Positions 24,329 through 37,460 of a stretch of DNA of 64,000 bases are shown in pieces. The translations under genes and the position numbers were made by a program. Origin of the DNA: Xiphophorus maculatus (lineage: Eukaryota; Chordata; Actinopteri; Cyprinodontiformes; Poeciliidae); the NCBI RefSeq assembly GCF_002775205.1, contig NC_036464.1, forward strand, positions 5,945,291-6,009,290, read 5' to 3'. The notes under the pieces were generated by a model, which was not told the DNA's origin, did not search any database, and worked only from the letters and a program-made list of their open reading frames with translations. Position 1 is the stretch's first letter; each line of letters starts with the position of its first letter.

Positions 24329-27300
24329 AACCGAGCCCGAGGGGACGCAGCACCTGTGAACACACAGTTCTGTTAGCTCTTATTTATCAAAGTTGCAAAC
24401 ATGTGGCGCATAAGAGAAACAGGAGTAAAAACAAACTGATTCTTTTAAAAATGTTGTTTATTTTCATAGTTGGCCTGTAATCAAACTGTGTCATTCTTCT
24501 TTGAGATGAATGAATGAATGAATGAATGACGGCGTCTCCTGCTGACGGAGAAGTGAGTTACTCGGTGACGCCGCTCACGTTGCTCCTGTGATTAATTACA
24601 GGAAATGATGGCGCCTCTTTTGTATTTGGGGTAAACATTTGATAAATGATCAAGGAAAAGATGAAAACCAGCACTATTTGCAGACAATAGTGCCAATAAG
24701 TTTAATAAGTATTAAAATAAAACTTAAAAATCAATGCTTTCAGTACAAAACTGTGACACATATCTTCTGCTTTTGTTTTATTCTCATTATGTCTCTTTAG
24801 TTGAAATCACTCTTCACCTTTCTATTAGACATCTACTAACTAACTTAGGAAATGTTCATGATTTCTTCCACCTTGACAAAAAAAATCTCAGCTCTATCTG
24901 AGAAATAATGTCATCACATGATGCTGCCACCGCCATTTTTCACTCTGGGCATGATTTCCTTTCAGCAACCACTCAGTTCAACATATTTATACATATTCGG
25001 CTGGTGCATTTAGCTTTCATACCTCATACAAAAATGGAGTGGCGTCAGACTTTAGTGATTGTAGGATTTCTTTTCTGTCTTTATTAAAAATACTAAAAGC
25101 CATTTCTCCATTTAGCATTAGACTTTTGTGTTTGTTTAGTTCCCATTTACCCAGAATGCCCTATACTATAGCCTATTTGCTGCCTTTGGAGCAGTCTTCG
25201 GTCTGCTTGGCATTCACATAGGCATTCGAACAAGCGCTCAGTTCAATCGAACTGAGACCGAGGTTTTTAGGCGCTTTGATTACGCATTCACACCTCCCCA
25301 AAATGAACCGGACTTTTAAGACCAATGGACTAGAGTTCGATGAAAGCAGATTAAACGTGGCTGTTGTGAATGCAACCTCACTGTACATACAGCTAAGTGC
25401 TGAGCAGCCACCAGCATCGTTAATGACTTCCACCATGTTTCCTTTAACTGTTTTTGTTGTCTCGTAAGCATCGTGTCAGCATGTGACATTCCACAACCTT
25501 AACTCCCTCAACACTCACTCACACACACACACACATACACACACATTCACTCATTTACCATGTAAACACAAGTTGGCCCTTCTGTTTAGCCATCATACAC
25601 ACTCCCACAGCTCAGCATATGTACACACACACACATAATCACTTCTTCACACGCAAATGAGTGTGGAGGTCTCCCATTTTGCCCTGCCTGACCCTCCTCC
25701 CAAAAGTTAAATGCTTGCTTCCTGTTTCTTCTTCTTCTCTCCTCTAAAGCAAAAAGGCGCAGCTTTACAATCAGCTGTGTGAGCTTTCAGAACGTGTGAG
25801 ATAGCAGAAGTGAGAGATAAAATGCGTGTGTGACTGATAGAGAGCATGTAATCACATGTGCGTTCTGCGCTGAGATAAAGTTAGGAATTTCTTTTCTGCT
25901 TCGCGGCAGTGAAGCCTTCATTTACAAAGAACTCGAGTATGAAGTAGCCGCTGAGCCAGAAAAATGACTTCAGTCTGGAAGTGTTGCCAGCAGGACACCG
26001 TGTACGAAGCAAGGGGCAGAACAAGATGACAAGCTTTAAAATTAAGAAAGAGATTCGTCTAGGGCGGGGTTACTAATAGCATAAATAACTTGTGAATCAA
26101 AGAGTGGAAAGCAGCAACGAGTCAAAAGAAAACTCTTATTTATACATTTACACGCCAATGAACTGCATAAAAAATTATTCTGCTTATATAGTTAGAAGTA
26201 ATTCTATTTCTTAAATTATAGCCAGTACCTGAGCCTTCAAAAAATTTGCATTATTATGAATAAATAAGAAAATCTTATTAATTTCTTTTTTGCCAGACTT
26301 TCTCTAAACTGACGAAAAGATGCTAACTGCCCTTATGCTCCCCACAGAATCCCCTCTTCAAGCTATGTTTGCACCCAGTCAAAGGCCTTTGAATAAATGT
26401 CCCTAGGAAGAAAAGTTCAGATTTTTTTCAGTTTACTCCACTTTTTCCATTTTGTAGAGAAATCCAAATGCAGCAAATCAGTAGAAACAAATCACAGCAA
26501 CTGTAAAGCACACAGAGGTGGACTGCTGTTGAGTTAGGTGGGATGTTAGCTTGTCCGTTCAATCTGGATTTCTTTAGTTTTATCCAAACTGAAATCATTG
26601 AGAGAGTCACCTACTGCAGAGAAGATATTAACTGTTCATACGGTCTCAGCAGAACCTTACAGAAGCCCAATTCAAACTGTCAAGCTTGGTGGTGGAGTGG
26701 TGTTGATCTAGGGTGGCTACCCGGCTGTTAGCTCATCTGTTTGGTCAAAATTTCTTTATATTTATACAAATTGAAGCTGTTGAGAGTTTTCTACTGCAGA
26801 GAAGATACTAACGGCTAATAAACTCCACACAAAACTCCACTTACAAAAAAACAAATAATCACCAGTTTCTTAGTGTTTGGTAAATTCTCCCTTGTATGAA
26901 TAAATCTAAAACCTTCATCAAGTTTTGTTTTACTCCAAATAATCAACCAACTTCCCGCTCACTCTTTCAATTGTTGATTCCCGAGAAATTCATTCAAACA
27001 CTTATTAAATTACTGTGAGTCTCCTCTCGGCATCCGCCCACATCGTGAGTTTTTATTAAAAAAAGAAATGTACACTCGTGTGCTGTGTATCATATGTAGA
27101 CTTCTGGGCACTATTCTCTTCCAGGTCACTTAGGGAACAAAGCAAACTTTATCAGGACATTGCAATCCTGCATTCCTCAGATTCCTAGCACTTGGCAACC
27201 AGCTAACACACAGAGCGGACAGAGAAAAAGGAGGAGGAAGGCAAGCGGAAGACAGCGGAGGGAGGAGAAAGGGAGGGCAAATAAAAGCAGGTGTACATAC

Positions 27301-27468
27301 TCGCTTTTACTCTTTCCTCATACAGTCTGAAAGGAATCTGCAGCGTTGCCTAAAAAGCCAGGCAGCATGTGAGAGGAAACAAAAGCATCCTCTGAGATAA
27401 CAGTTTGCCAGTCTGTTTTGTAAAAATGTGTTCATTTCTTTCTGGGTGGTCCAAAAGTTTAGTCAGCC
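24329..27468. other. Gene-free stretch upstream of the miRNA pair
   Basis: No protein exon recognised. Holds a short (GAAT)n run at about 24507-24528, scattered CA tracts at 25515-25640, and a direct duplication at 26545-26822. Part of it is likely primary transcript of the minus-strand miRNA locus. Confidence 0.4.
26545..26822 (+). repeat. Diverged direct duplication
   Basis: The block starting GTTAGCTTGTCCGTT (about 26547) and ending TACTGCAGAGAAGATATTAA recurs about 180 bp later, starting GTTAGCTCATCTGTT and ending TACTGCAGAGAAGATACTAA. Between the two is TCAAGCTTGGTGGTGGAGTG, which resembles decayed transposon sequence. Origin unknown. Confidence 0.6.
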
Positions 27469-27740
27469 TGCAAAACAAAAGTCTTACCAAGTATTTTTGG
27501 TCTAGTTTCTATTGCAAATATCTTATTACACTTGAAATAAGAATAAAACTAACTTACAAGTAACCTTGAAACAAGATATATTGATGAAAAAGTACTTGTT
27601 CCATTGGCAGATAAATTAACTACAACATGGGAAAAATGTCTTAAGTGAAATAATCTGACAATTGAACTAGTACTTTTTTAATCAATATTAAGGAATGATT
27701 TACTTAATACAAGTGCCTATATCTAGCAACAAAGTTCAGC
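27469..27740. mobile_element. Palindromic MITE, family A, copy 3 (truncated)
   Basis: Starts within the left terminal repeat (CAAAACAAAAGTCTTACCAA, then TTTTTGGTCTAGTTTCTATT). It runs past the centre (AAAAAGTACTTGTTCCATTG) and is lost after ATACAAGTGCCTATATCTAG, so the right terminal repeat is missing. Confidence 0.75.
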
Positions 27741-28789
27741 CCCAGAACGTCTGAACAATAAAGTGTTGGCTACTTTGCAATTTTCACCGTTTGAAAAACA
27801 CTAAAAACAACTGGAAAAACCTCGAGGTTAAAACCCCAACAACTAATCTGGAACAATATGAAGTTAATCATAAGAGGCAAAAACTTTTATTAATAGATAA
27901 TTATATAGGGTGGTAATGAATTGCTTGTAAAAGTGAGAAAAAAAATGCATTTTTTAAAGAAAATTTTCAAAGACTCAAAGGGTAAAATAATTCAAAATCT
28001 GTACAACAACTTCAGGCTTATCAGAAAAAGTGTTCACCTTCACGAGTGACTCCGATTTCATAAGATTTCAACTGGCTGACAAAACGGCTGTGGCAGTCTG
28101 GTGGGAAGAAATCTCTTCAAGTAGCAAAGTGTTGGAGAATTAGGTTATTTTTAAGGGTTGAATTGTTTCAGACAAATTGAAGATTTCAGTATAAACTCTC
28201 AATGAGGAAGCTGGAAATTTTAAACTGAGCTTTGATTGACTGAAGGGAACATTTGAAGGGTTTTTCACAAGGCGGTGAATAGAAGTTAGGGACAGAGTGT
28301 GAGAATAATTACATTATTCAATTTCTCCCAGAGATGTACTTGTGGTAAAACGACTGGTTTCCTTCAGCTCTTAAATTCTTTGATTATGTTAAAATATCTT
28401 TAAACTGTCAAAGGCAAAAATTCCACAGAACTGAACCCGTTTTGTTTTGTCCAGGACTACTAAAGAAGCAGAAACTTTACACAGGATGCACAATAAGTTT
28501 CTCAAGCTTCGCAGGCTCCGTCTACTTGAACTTTGTCCAGGATTTGGACAGGAAGACGTTTTTATAGGAGGGTGCACATTTTGTCACATTACAACCAGAA
28601 ACTTCAGTGTATTTTTATTGAAGTGGTACCAATAAATTCCAGGAAATTAGTGGATAATTGTGAAGTTGAAGCTGTCTTTATCAGCTTTGAAGAGGCTGAA
28701 ATTTACCTCACTGTTTGCAGGATAGCTCATGCTCAGTTCGAGTGGAGGAGGAAATTCTGTGAACATCAAGTTTCCAAGAAATTGCGCAG
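27741..28789. other. Gene-free intergenic stretch
   Basis: AT-rich with no recognisable exon or repeat end. The open frames at 28450-28800 show no known domain. Confidence 0.4.
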
Positions 28790-29285
28790 AAGTTCCTCTG
28801 ATTTTCCGGGCACATAGTTCAATTTTGTAGCATAATCAAGTCACTATGCTAACTTTAGTCGTTATAGAAATGTTATACATATAAAATATGACTTAAGAGG
28901 AATTTTAGTTAGTAATTTAACGCCTTGAAATTGGGCCTCTGTCTCTTTAAAAACTCCGGGCTTTCTGAAACTCCACCTTCAGGAAGTCATCCCAATATGA
29001 CTCCTCTACTATAACCCTTAACCCTTTAACAACATTCTTACCAGCGTTACACTGAGAAGTAGATCATATAATGAGCTCAGAAGATGAACAGTTTTACCAG
29101 GTATTTTCTAATTACTCCTGGCTAGTCTGAAGGAGCCTAGTGGGGGATTTGCAGGGGAAAGCTGATCTGTGATGCAGAAGCTTGGAAACTGCAGCTCTGA
29201 GGAGGAGCTGTGTTTCGAAGGCGGAGCTAGGTCCAACCAGACTTCCAAAGAAGTAAATTTTACATAACACTGCCCCTTCAGGTGG
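28790..29285 (+). repeat. Dispersed repeat, family C, copy 2
   Basis: Contains AATGAGCTCAGAAGATGAAC and TACCAGGTATTTTCTAATTA, matching the copy at 5655-5965. It also has an inverted block (AATTGGGCCTCTGTCTCTTT) complementary to AAAGAGACAGAGGCCAAATT of that copy. Both direct and inverted matches indicate a palindromic element. Confidence 0.6.
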
Positions 29286-30613
29286 AGGTTCATGTCTAGA
29301 TGAAGGGTTGCATAGCGCTGCGTGAATTTTTTAAATACTTAAATTATTTAATCTTCTTCTTCTACTTTTTATTATTATTATTTATCTACTAAGGTGACTT
29401 CTTCAATCTGTAGTTCTTGTTTAAGAGCATCAACAAAAGGAAATGAAAGCATATTCACACCACTTCACAACTGTTTACTACATGTTTTTTCATCCTAAAA
29501 TCTCAACAAGCTTGAGATGAAACTTTGTGGTTATGGCATCACTAAAGATGCTGAGTGAAAAATTAGCTTGAGATATAATTTAAAGAGTCCATCAATATAA
29601 AGTAAAATTTCAAACAAATAAACAATGGTAGCTTTAAGCCTTTTTCAGAGAAGCAAATATTTTTCTTTTTCACTAATAAACGTCATAAAGTATTTGTACA
29701 AAACTTATTGTAAGCATGTATATTGTAGCACAATGTCTTGACTCTCTTACACTCTCCTGCTTCAATATGCTTCTCCGCCACAAACCATGAAAAACGTCTG
29801 GAGCAATTTGTTCATTCTCCATGAAATCTGTCAGTGCATAAAAAGGCTATTGTCAGCTCTGTGTGGTAACAGAGGTGACTTAGCGGTCAAAGCCGATATA
29901 CAGATGACTACAATTACTACAAAGCAAGCTTTGAAAATGATTGGTCGTCTCAGTGTTTGTTTGTTTTTTTACCTCCTAAAGAGTCACTTGTCTCACACCA
30001 CAAATTTACCAACATGATTAAAAAGTCAAGTCAAGATTTACAAAGCGTCAAAAGGGTGAACAATTGAAGTTTGATTAGCAAACAGCAAAAGGCATTTGTT
30101 TTCTCCAGAGCATTGTTTGTGGCTGCTCTTTATTTAACAAAACATTCCTTTTAGTTCCATAAAAAAAATAAAGTTATTGTTTGCCAAGGAACTGACCTTA
30201 CTAATGTAACAAGTTAATTACATAACTTTTAAGTTAAGCTTCGAATTCCAACCAAATCAGTCATTATTCGTTATGTAAAATAGTTATTTATTTTTATTAG
30301 TACTTATTTGAAGAGAGGAGTTAGTTTTTCCTATTGCCCTTCAACGCACCTCAGTAGCGTAATCATGTAGCCGGATGCGCGTGGAGGAAGTAAAATGCTG
30401 CGCTGGGCTAGCAGGAGGTAAGATGTGCAGCACTATCGGTCCAGATGTAAAACATTTTTCTTGGTTAATTCACCATTTCATAGGTGGGGATATGTATTTT
30501 TCCCCGTGTTATTATATTGAAGTTATACTGTATGTTCTATATGAGCCGAAATTAGATTTTATTTAAATGTACAGCAAGCCAGTAGGAGTCCCTGTGTTCG
30601 TGTTATATTACTG
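29286..30613. other. Gene-free intergenic stretch
   Basis: AT-rich sequence; no exon or repeat boundary that I can support. Confidence 0.4.
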
Positions 30614-30700
30614 CAGTGGTTCCCAAATGTGGGGCGCGCCCCCTGGGGGGATGCAATGCCATTGCAGGAAGAGGTATGGATGATTGAAAGGAAAAAAAAA
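30614..30700 (+). mobile_element. hAT-Charlie-type terminal sequence
   Basis: CAGTGGTTCCCAAATGTGGG at 30614 is the well-known hAT (Charlie-type) end, CAGTGGTTCCCAAAC. It is followed by a GC-rich GGCGCGCCCCCTGGGG segment common in fish copies. The opposite end was not found, so only the left part is marked. Confidence 0.55.
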
Positions 30701-31239
30701 CAGTTACACAAAAGTGTTTCAGTGTAAAGATGGTTTGTAGTTTGTTTTGTTGCAACCTGAAGTGTGAAATAAACTTCAGTGGAGTTTGAAAACAAAATAT
30801 GTGTGTAGGTTTATGTCTGGTTGAATGATGTGTGTCCCCAGTTGATTTTCTTTTTTGGGGGGATTTTATTGTAATCCAGTTTCAGTGGGCATCAACACAG
30901 ATTTACAGCTAAGATTTAAAGAACATGTGTGTGTGTTCAGATATTTCTATTTGTTTTGTCAAGATGTTATTAAAGTATTTGGTCCAAATTCTGTCCTAGG
31001 TTTTAACAATGAAAATGAAAGAAAAAAACACAAAAAGTCAAAAGTTTAATGATATATCAACCTTGAATTAAAAGTATTTGTATCAGCACCAGTATCACAG
31101 ATACTAGTGCTGGATTTACTAAGTATCAGATCGATCCTAAGTAAATATTTGTTTGATACTTATACCTTTGCAGTCTTTGAGTCAATTGTAAATTAAAGTT
31201 TTTTATAGTTAGCTGTGAGGTAATCTTGAGCTAGGTCCA

Positions 31240-31540
31240 AACTGGGTCACCAATAAGACAAGAAACACCTCAAGGAAACTAACAAAGAATGGCTGAAATA
31301 GAAAAGAATCAAGATGTTGAATGGCATAGTCAAAGTTCAGACATCAACTTGACTGAAATATAAGTGAAAATGAACTGAAGCAATGATGTAAAGAAGAATG
31401 GACTAAAATTCCTTCTGCAATTGTGCTTCAGAGCAGCAAAGTGGAAAAACCTCTGCTTTCATTGAGATGCTAACACTCACTGGTGACAACATGATCAAGT
31501 ACATTTGATTAGCAGAACTTCAATGCCACATAGCAACGAA
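31240..31540 (+). pseudogene. Decayed Tc1/mariner-type transposase fragment
   Basis: At 31322-31360 the frame reads WHSQSSDINLTEI, the counterpart of the Tc1 signature WPSQSPDLNPIE, which contains the catalytic acidic residue. The downstream text is interrupted by stops. This is a remnant of the transposase C-terminal part with no intact frame. The extents are approximate. Confidence 0.5.
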
Positions 31541-31645
31541 AATTAGTTTTTCCCACAACTATAAGTCACAAAGGAAGTGTCAAAAATGATCATAACGTTA
31601 CAGCATATCAAAAGCTTCTTTGTAAAATTCAAAACATACAGACAG

Positions 31646-31711
31646 ACTTGCTAGCTCCCATTGCTAGCTCCCATTGCTAGCTCCTATTGCTAGCTCGTAT
31701 TGCTAGCTTCC
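31646..31711. repeat. 13-bp minisatellite
   Basis: Five tandem copies of ATTGCTAGCTCCC with small variations (CCC, CCC, CCT, CGT, TCC at the unit ends). Confidence 0.9.
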
Positions 31712-32559
31712 ACAGCAACCAGAGTGGACACTGAGGACCTCCAACCCCACACAGATTGGTGACTGAGTAACTACATTCCTGAACTGTCAAGATGAACTCA
31801 GGAGGTTAGTGCTCAGCTTGGAGGGTTTAACATTGACATGCTCTCTTTGGTCTCTCCTAAGGTCAGATCATTTCAGATGTGCAACATTTTGAGATTTTGA
31901 GACGTATTTGTCATACATTCTTCAAGCTTCTAATATTCATAAGCAGTATGCAGCAGCAGTTTTCCTGTATCTCAGAGCTACCGTCTCCTTAACATCTTAA
32001 ACCAACAGATACTCCAACTAGAGTCCTGGATACTTACAGGGTCCATGGGTCGTGAAACCAGAACTCCTTTTATTAACCCTGTTGACTCACTAAGGATGAA
32101 ATCTGTGGGTTAATGTTCCCTGAGTCCTGGGGGTGTTGAATACAAGATCCCTGCACTAAGTGCTGTTTGGCAGCAAACCTCTGTATCCTACCTGTGATCA
32201 GCTAAGCTAAAACCTAATCAGTAACCACCACTAAATACAAGCATTTTTGGATGTTTTACATCTGTCTGACTTTTTTAAATTTAAAGGGAAAGTGGAGTAA
32301 AAAGGTAAAATCTAATGTTAGAATTTAGTCATAAATACAGTATCACCTGTCTATTAATGGTTCAATATTTGCGGATTCAACTATTTGTAAGTATTTTTGT
32401 AATGTGTACCTAAAATATTATAAAGAAAATGCCTACCTAGGCGCAATGCTGTTTGACTCACTAATGGCAAATGTTTGCTGGGTAGCCAATCTAGCAACGC
32501 CATTAATTTTCTTCAAAGATTATTGGTAAAGCAGTACAACGGCGTATTAGGGCCATTCT

Positions 32560-32955
32560 AGATAGACAAAAAGGAGCAAAAATGTAAAAATTTTCTAGAA
32601 AAAAAACAGGGTTATTTCTGAGCTCCCAAAGTCGGAGATTTGCAAGAAAAAATTTATACATTTTAAGATTAATTTTAGAAATTTTCTAGAGAAAGCTTGG
32701 AAATTTCTGAGTTTGAAAAGTTGTCAACTTCCTAGAAAAAAAATGTTGAGGTTGAAAATGTCTGTGTCTCAAAAGTGGAAAATGCTACATTTTTTCAAGC
32801 ATTTTAATTTACTTTTGAAGCTCAAAAATTTCCTAGATTTTTTCTAGTAATTTCTAAAATTAATCTAAAAATTTTCTCAAGTTTTTCACATTTGGAGCTC
32901 AGAAGTTTGTGGGTTTTTTTCTAGAAAAGTTTTTAGATTAGAGATTTTTAGTGGA
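32560..32955. mobile_element. Palindromic AT-rich repeat, family F, copy 1
   Basis: The left half carries AATTTTCTAGAAAAAAAACA, TGAGCTCCCAAAGTC and AAGATTAATTTTAGAAATTT. The right half carries the inverse (AAATTTCTAAAATTAATCTA-type text, GGAGCTCAGAAGT, GTTTTTTTCTAGAAAAG). This is a large imperfect palindrome typical of MITEs. Related text occurs at 39960-40220. Confidence 0.55.
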
Positions 32956-35900
32956 AATTAAATTAATAATTAAATCAAATTTTCTATAGACTTAATATTT
33001 TAGTCTTTAGATTGAATGTTTTAATGTTGAATATTATAAATAAAAACGAAACTCAGTTTCAGATTCGACAGTTTTGGCAGGCGGTGTAGATCAGCAGTGT
33101 GATCGGACAGCAGCTAAACCCTCATGCATTACTGTGTGTGCTGGGACTTTTACCCGACTCATTGAAAAGATATAAGGACATAGCAAACTTTCTCTTTTGG
33201 GAGACCAGGAGAGAAATAATGCCAAAGTGTGTCAGTGATTAGCTTCCGTCTATTTCATGGTGGAAAAATATCATGCAATCGCTTCGGAAAAGATGAGGTT
33301 CTGTCAAAGTTTGGAATTATGATGAAACAAATGTAGATAAAATATAAATCATCTGTGAAAATGACTACAGAATACTCATGAGTGGTGCAGTAACTGTTTA
33401 CGCTGGACTGCTATAACTAAAATTTTCAATAAAAGTAATGCTTAAAACAGTGGAAGGTAGAGACAACAATGATGACATTAATGGCTGTTTAAACCACAAT
33501 GGAAGGACGCTTTGTACCATTTTCTCTCAGAAAGTAAACTTCTCAGCACACAGATTGACTGTACTGGCAACCGGATCAGGACGTCGGGGGACAGAGAAGT
33601 CTGTCCCGTTGCGTCTCGTTCAGCCTCAATATGTCTTGATTGTAGAAATTTTGCAATGAGCAAATTGAAGCTTTTACAATCCTTACACAATATTAAATAT
33701 TGGTCGTGTCCACACAACTAATATTTTCCCTTTTGCTTCAGTTTGATGCAAACTAACTGCAATTCTAGATTTCTTAGAATGGGTCGGTTAAAGTGGCACG
33801 GGGGCTTGCCTTTCCTGCCTTGTTTCCACTCCAGTCATGAGTTTGACTCCGTGTCCCCTGCCCAGCTTGCAGGATGGGCCGAGAATTCAGGAAGTGGCTC
33901 CTGCTGTCTCCATGGCAACCCTGAGGTCAGCCCAGAGAGGCCGGAGACCCTTCCTCAAACACAAAGAGCTCAGAGGCCTAGATCAACACAAACAACCAGG
34001 CTAATGCACACACACACACACACACACATACACACTCAACAGCAAGCACAGTCACAAGACATGAGCTGCACTCCACTCCGCGTACGAAAGCATTTCCTGC
34101 ACAATCGCTATAGCAACCACATATTTTCAAAGTGCTGCATGAAGATGCACAGTTGGAATGTATGGGATCTGATCTGATAATCGGCCTGGTGCTCCACCAG
34201 CTTCTCACAGCTCTGCTAACTGGGACCAGTTCACCCAAACAGCTGTTTCTGAATTAAATTAGCTTGTAAATTCATCAGAAGTTTCGATCGGCTGCTGAAT
34301 CTGCTGCACCAACTTTTAAACTTTCACTGCCAGAGTGAATCTTCTCCTCGGAGTGGGAGCTTTTCCTCAGCCACACACATCTCCGCCTGGGAACCAAAGC
34401 GACCTTCATCCCAGGGGAGATGATTTGTGTCTTTCCTCCCAGGGGAGGAAAGACACAAATAGGCAGAAAGCTTATGTTTTACACACCCATTACAGATTAC
34501 TTTTAATAAGTGATCTACTGAAGAACCGGAAAGTTGAAGTTTTACTTCTGGGTAGATGTTTTTACGACAAAAACTAGGATAAATGAAAAACATGCATGTA
34601 ATATGTTGTCCTCATATGACTACGCTTCCGATTTCTTAAACGTAAACAGATCATATAGATTCAACAATTCTCTCAAGTGTAAAGTGACTAAAAAGATGAT
34701 TTTCTTCTGTTTTGGTAAACAATAAAGTAAATAAACAAATCTCAAATTGTGTTTTACTAAATATCTGGTCAAAGTATTCAAGTACGATTAGTCAAACTAT
34801 TTAAGATTTTGAGCTATAAATGATAAAATGCAATCCAAATTCATTGAGATCTGTGGAAAATCTTACAAGTTTACACTAAATTGTAATCTTTTTCCGCGCC
34901 CCCGGTCCGGCCGCTGAAGAAATTAACACACAATTATTTTAATGTCAGAATTCTGCTAATTTTTTTTGAAAATGTCAGAATTTTAATATTAAAGTTAGAA
35001 ATGTGAGAAAATAGAATCATTTTCTTCCTGATGATTAGACTAAGCCCATCTTTCAAAACCTTTGGACCAAATTTGAACAAGATGTCGTTTTTAATGTACA
35101 CCAAAATCAGAATTAGAATTCCTTTAATTGTCATTGTACAAGAAAGAGAGCAGAAAATTTATGTACCTATTACTATGGCAGTTGGATATGATAGATATGC
35201 CACATTAATGCCTCGTTCCTACTGAGCGGTACGGTTTGGTACGCTATTTTGTGGCCTGGCGTATTCAGGAGACCGTTTCCACCACCAATTGCGTTCTCAC
35301 TGGACCTTTGGGTTTAACCTAAACGCCCAACATTGTGACAAACATGTGATGTGATGCAACTTTTACAATGGAAACAGAGAAAATAATGAATTGAACCTCA
35401 CCAACCCGTGCCGTAGACGTAAACGTATCACAGCTACAAGTCAGAAGAAGTAGGATTCCTGAGCAAAGTGACCAAACGAGCTACTATTAGCCTTTTATGT
35501 TAACAGTAATTAGCTTAAAATAGCATTTTATGCTTGCTATAATGAGCAACAAGCCAACAACAGTGTATTCTTCTGTATTTTAAGCACCAAAGGAACATGT
35601 TGTGTCTGCAACTATTACTAAAAAGTTCAAGGATTTAAGGATTTTTTATTGTCATTCCACCTTTGCTTGTTTGTGGTGCGGAATTTGGACTCAGGTCCCA
35701 GATTAAGAAATGTAATATACCAATAAAATTAAAAAATAACAAAGTAATTTATGTAATAAATAGTTAAGTGTGTGTGTGTGTAAATAATTTATGAGATGAA
35801 GCTAAATTTGGTGCAGCTTGAGTTCAGCAGTCTGTCGGCTGTTATTCTGTTTTATAAGCGCGGCAGCCATCTTGGCTTTTGAGGTTGGGGCTGATTGGGG

Positions 35901-36984
35901 ATTTTTCACATTTTGACTTCCAGTTGATTTCTCCAAAGTAAAACTTTAAAGTAAAAATAAAACACATCAATATTTGGAAGTCAGATGATTACATAATAAG
36001 CAGTATATATACTGTGCAGTGTTATAACATAAGTATTGATATCAAAATCTTTAAATAATACATATATGTGTGTATGTGTGTGCCTCTTCAGCCTGATTTT
36101 GTTATTTTGAAATCAGGTTATTTATTTATTTTTAAAATTCCTTTTAAATTCCAGAAAGTGTATGTTGCATAAGTAAATCAGCAAATCAATATTTTTTTTT
36201 GTGTTACTACTGTTGGTGAGAAATCTCTACTTACTAGAAAATCTGACTTTATGGAAACTTTCAGGTCATTATTCCAACTTTAAGCTCAACAATTTTCACT
36301 TCTATACAAAATGAATCTATTAGCCAAACATTGCAGCTATGTTTGTGACATCAAGCCAATTTGAAGATAAACAATTTTTTGCAATGATTTTGTGCCACCA
36401 GATTGAGATTTATGCATTTTTACATGATTTCAGATAATCTTATCGTAAAGAAATGAAACCAGTTGTTTTGATATGCAAACATGTACGATTTTTGTCAGTT
36501 TTTCATTTTTATGATACAAAACAAACACAAACAATCTGTCAGTGTGGTAGTTCCTGAACTCTTTATTTCCTGAGGGTTCTCGTTCAGTTTTAAGTCTGCT
36601 CTCGTTTTTCTCTGTTCCTCCTAACCGATCTGTCTCAACAATTGGGTATAAGTAAAACTCGCAAAGTTTTATTTATAATTTAACGCATTTATTCTATGAC
36701 GAATGCAAATATACATAAACCTTCTTTCCCCCACAGTTCGGCATTAAAGCTGAGTGGCTCCCAGTGGTTCAGTTCTGCACATGTTTGGGTTTCTAGATGG
36801 ATTTAAACCTTTAAGCAACACCTTTTACTTCTGCTTTTTTTTTTTTACCCAACTGTGACATAAATGTAAAGAGATCTGCTGAGGGTCAGGTGATAATCTC
36901 ACACAGCAGATCTCTCTGAAACAGCGGGATTAAGAAAGAGACAATAAAGTTGTTAATAAAATAAATATATGTGGAAGCTGTTAC
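32956..36984. other. Gene-free intergenic stretch
   Basis: No coding exon seen. It contains a (CA)n run at about 34005-34032, an RFX X-box-like site at 33906-33919, and a fish repeat end at 35211 (CCTCGTTCCTACTGAGCGGT). The rest is AT-rich. Confidence 0.4.
35211..35330 (+). mobile_element. Fragment of a common teleost repeat
   Basis: CCTCGTTCCTACTGAGCGGT followed by ACGGTTTGGTACGC resembles a dispersed fish DNA element known for CCTCGTTTCCACTGAGCGGTA-like ends. The right boundary is not resolved. Confidence 0.4.
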
Positions 36985-37460
36985 CTCTTTTAGTTTTCTT
37001 GTATTCAGCGTAGAAGCGGGTCTCCTGTCCTAAACGGTTCTGCTCTCTGTCAGCTGTCGAGGTTTTTTGTCGCTGGACAGAGTCCAGCCCATTTTTATTT
37101 CCTCTCTGAATTCGTAAAGTTACTTTTACGCAGCAACAGCTTCCCAAACGCGCCTGGCAGATGACGAGACAACTCATCCAAAGTTAAATCTAGAAGTGAT
37201 TAGAAACAGAGCTACCATTTAATACATCTAAAAAACATGAGTTTATAAATCTATTAACTTTTTTTTTTTTTTTTTTTCTTTAACTGACGGTACTGTTAGT
37301 TTTATTTTGAAAGAAAACGCTGTACTTCCGGGACCGCTTAATGAGATGCGTCTAACTTGGAGCACCTTGGATTCTCACCTTGGGGACCCAAAGGATAAAG
37401 AACCCACGCGCTCAAAGCACACGCATGCGACTCCAATGTGACGTCAAATGAAAAGAATAA
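36985..37460 (-). promoter_or_regulatory. Candidate promoter and first exon of the mir-30 host transcript
   Basis: This is the only locally GC-rich, CpG-containing block between the miRNA hairpins and asrgl1. Reading the minus strand it has a full CRE palindrome TGACGTCA (37439-37446), then a perfect ETS site CCGGAAGT (about 37324-37331). About 340 bp further on is a splice donor AAAGAG followed by GTAACAG at 36985/36984. The orientation suits a transcript running towards the miR-30 hairpins 12.7 kb away. The open frame across the block (36953-37177) looks like no known protein, consistent with a non-coding host RNA. This is inference; CRE plus ETS could also serve an unrelated transcript. 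Confidence 0.35.

Noticed and set aside
25173..25470. Overlapping open frames on both strands, including a degenerate imperfect palindrome around 25230-25320
   Set aside because: Looks like decayed repeat sequence. No domain, and I could not define ends well enough to call an element.
36953..37177. Minus-strand 74-aa frame considered as a protein-coding first exon
   Set aside because: No similarity to any family I know. The block is better explained as promoter plus non-coding exon, so no CDS is called.
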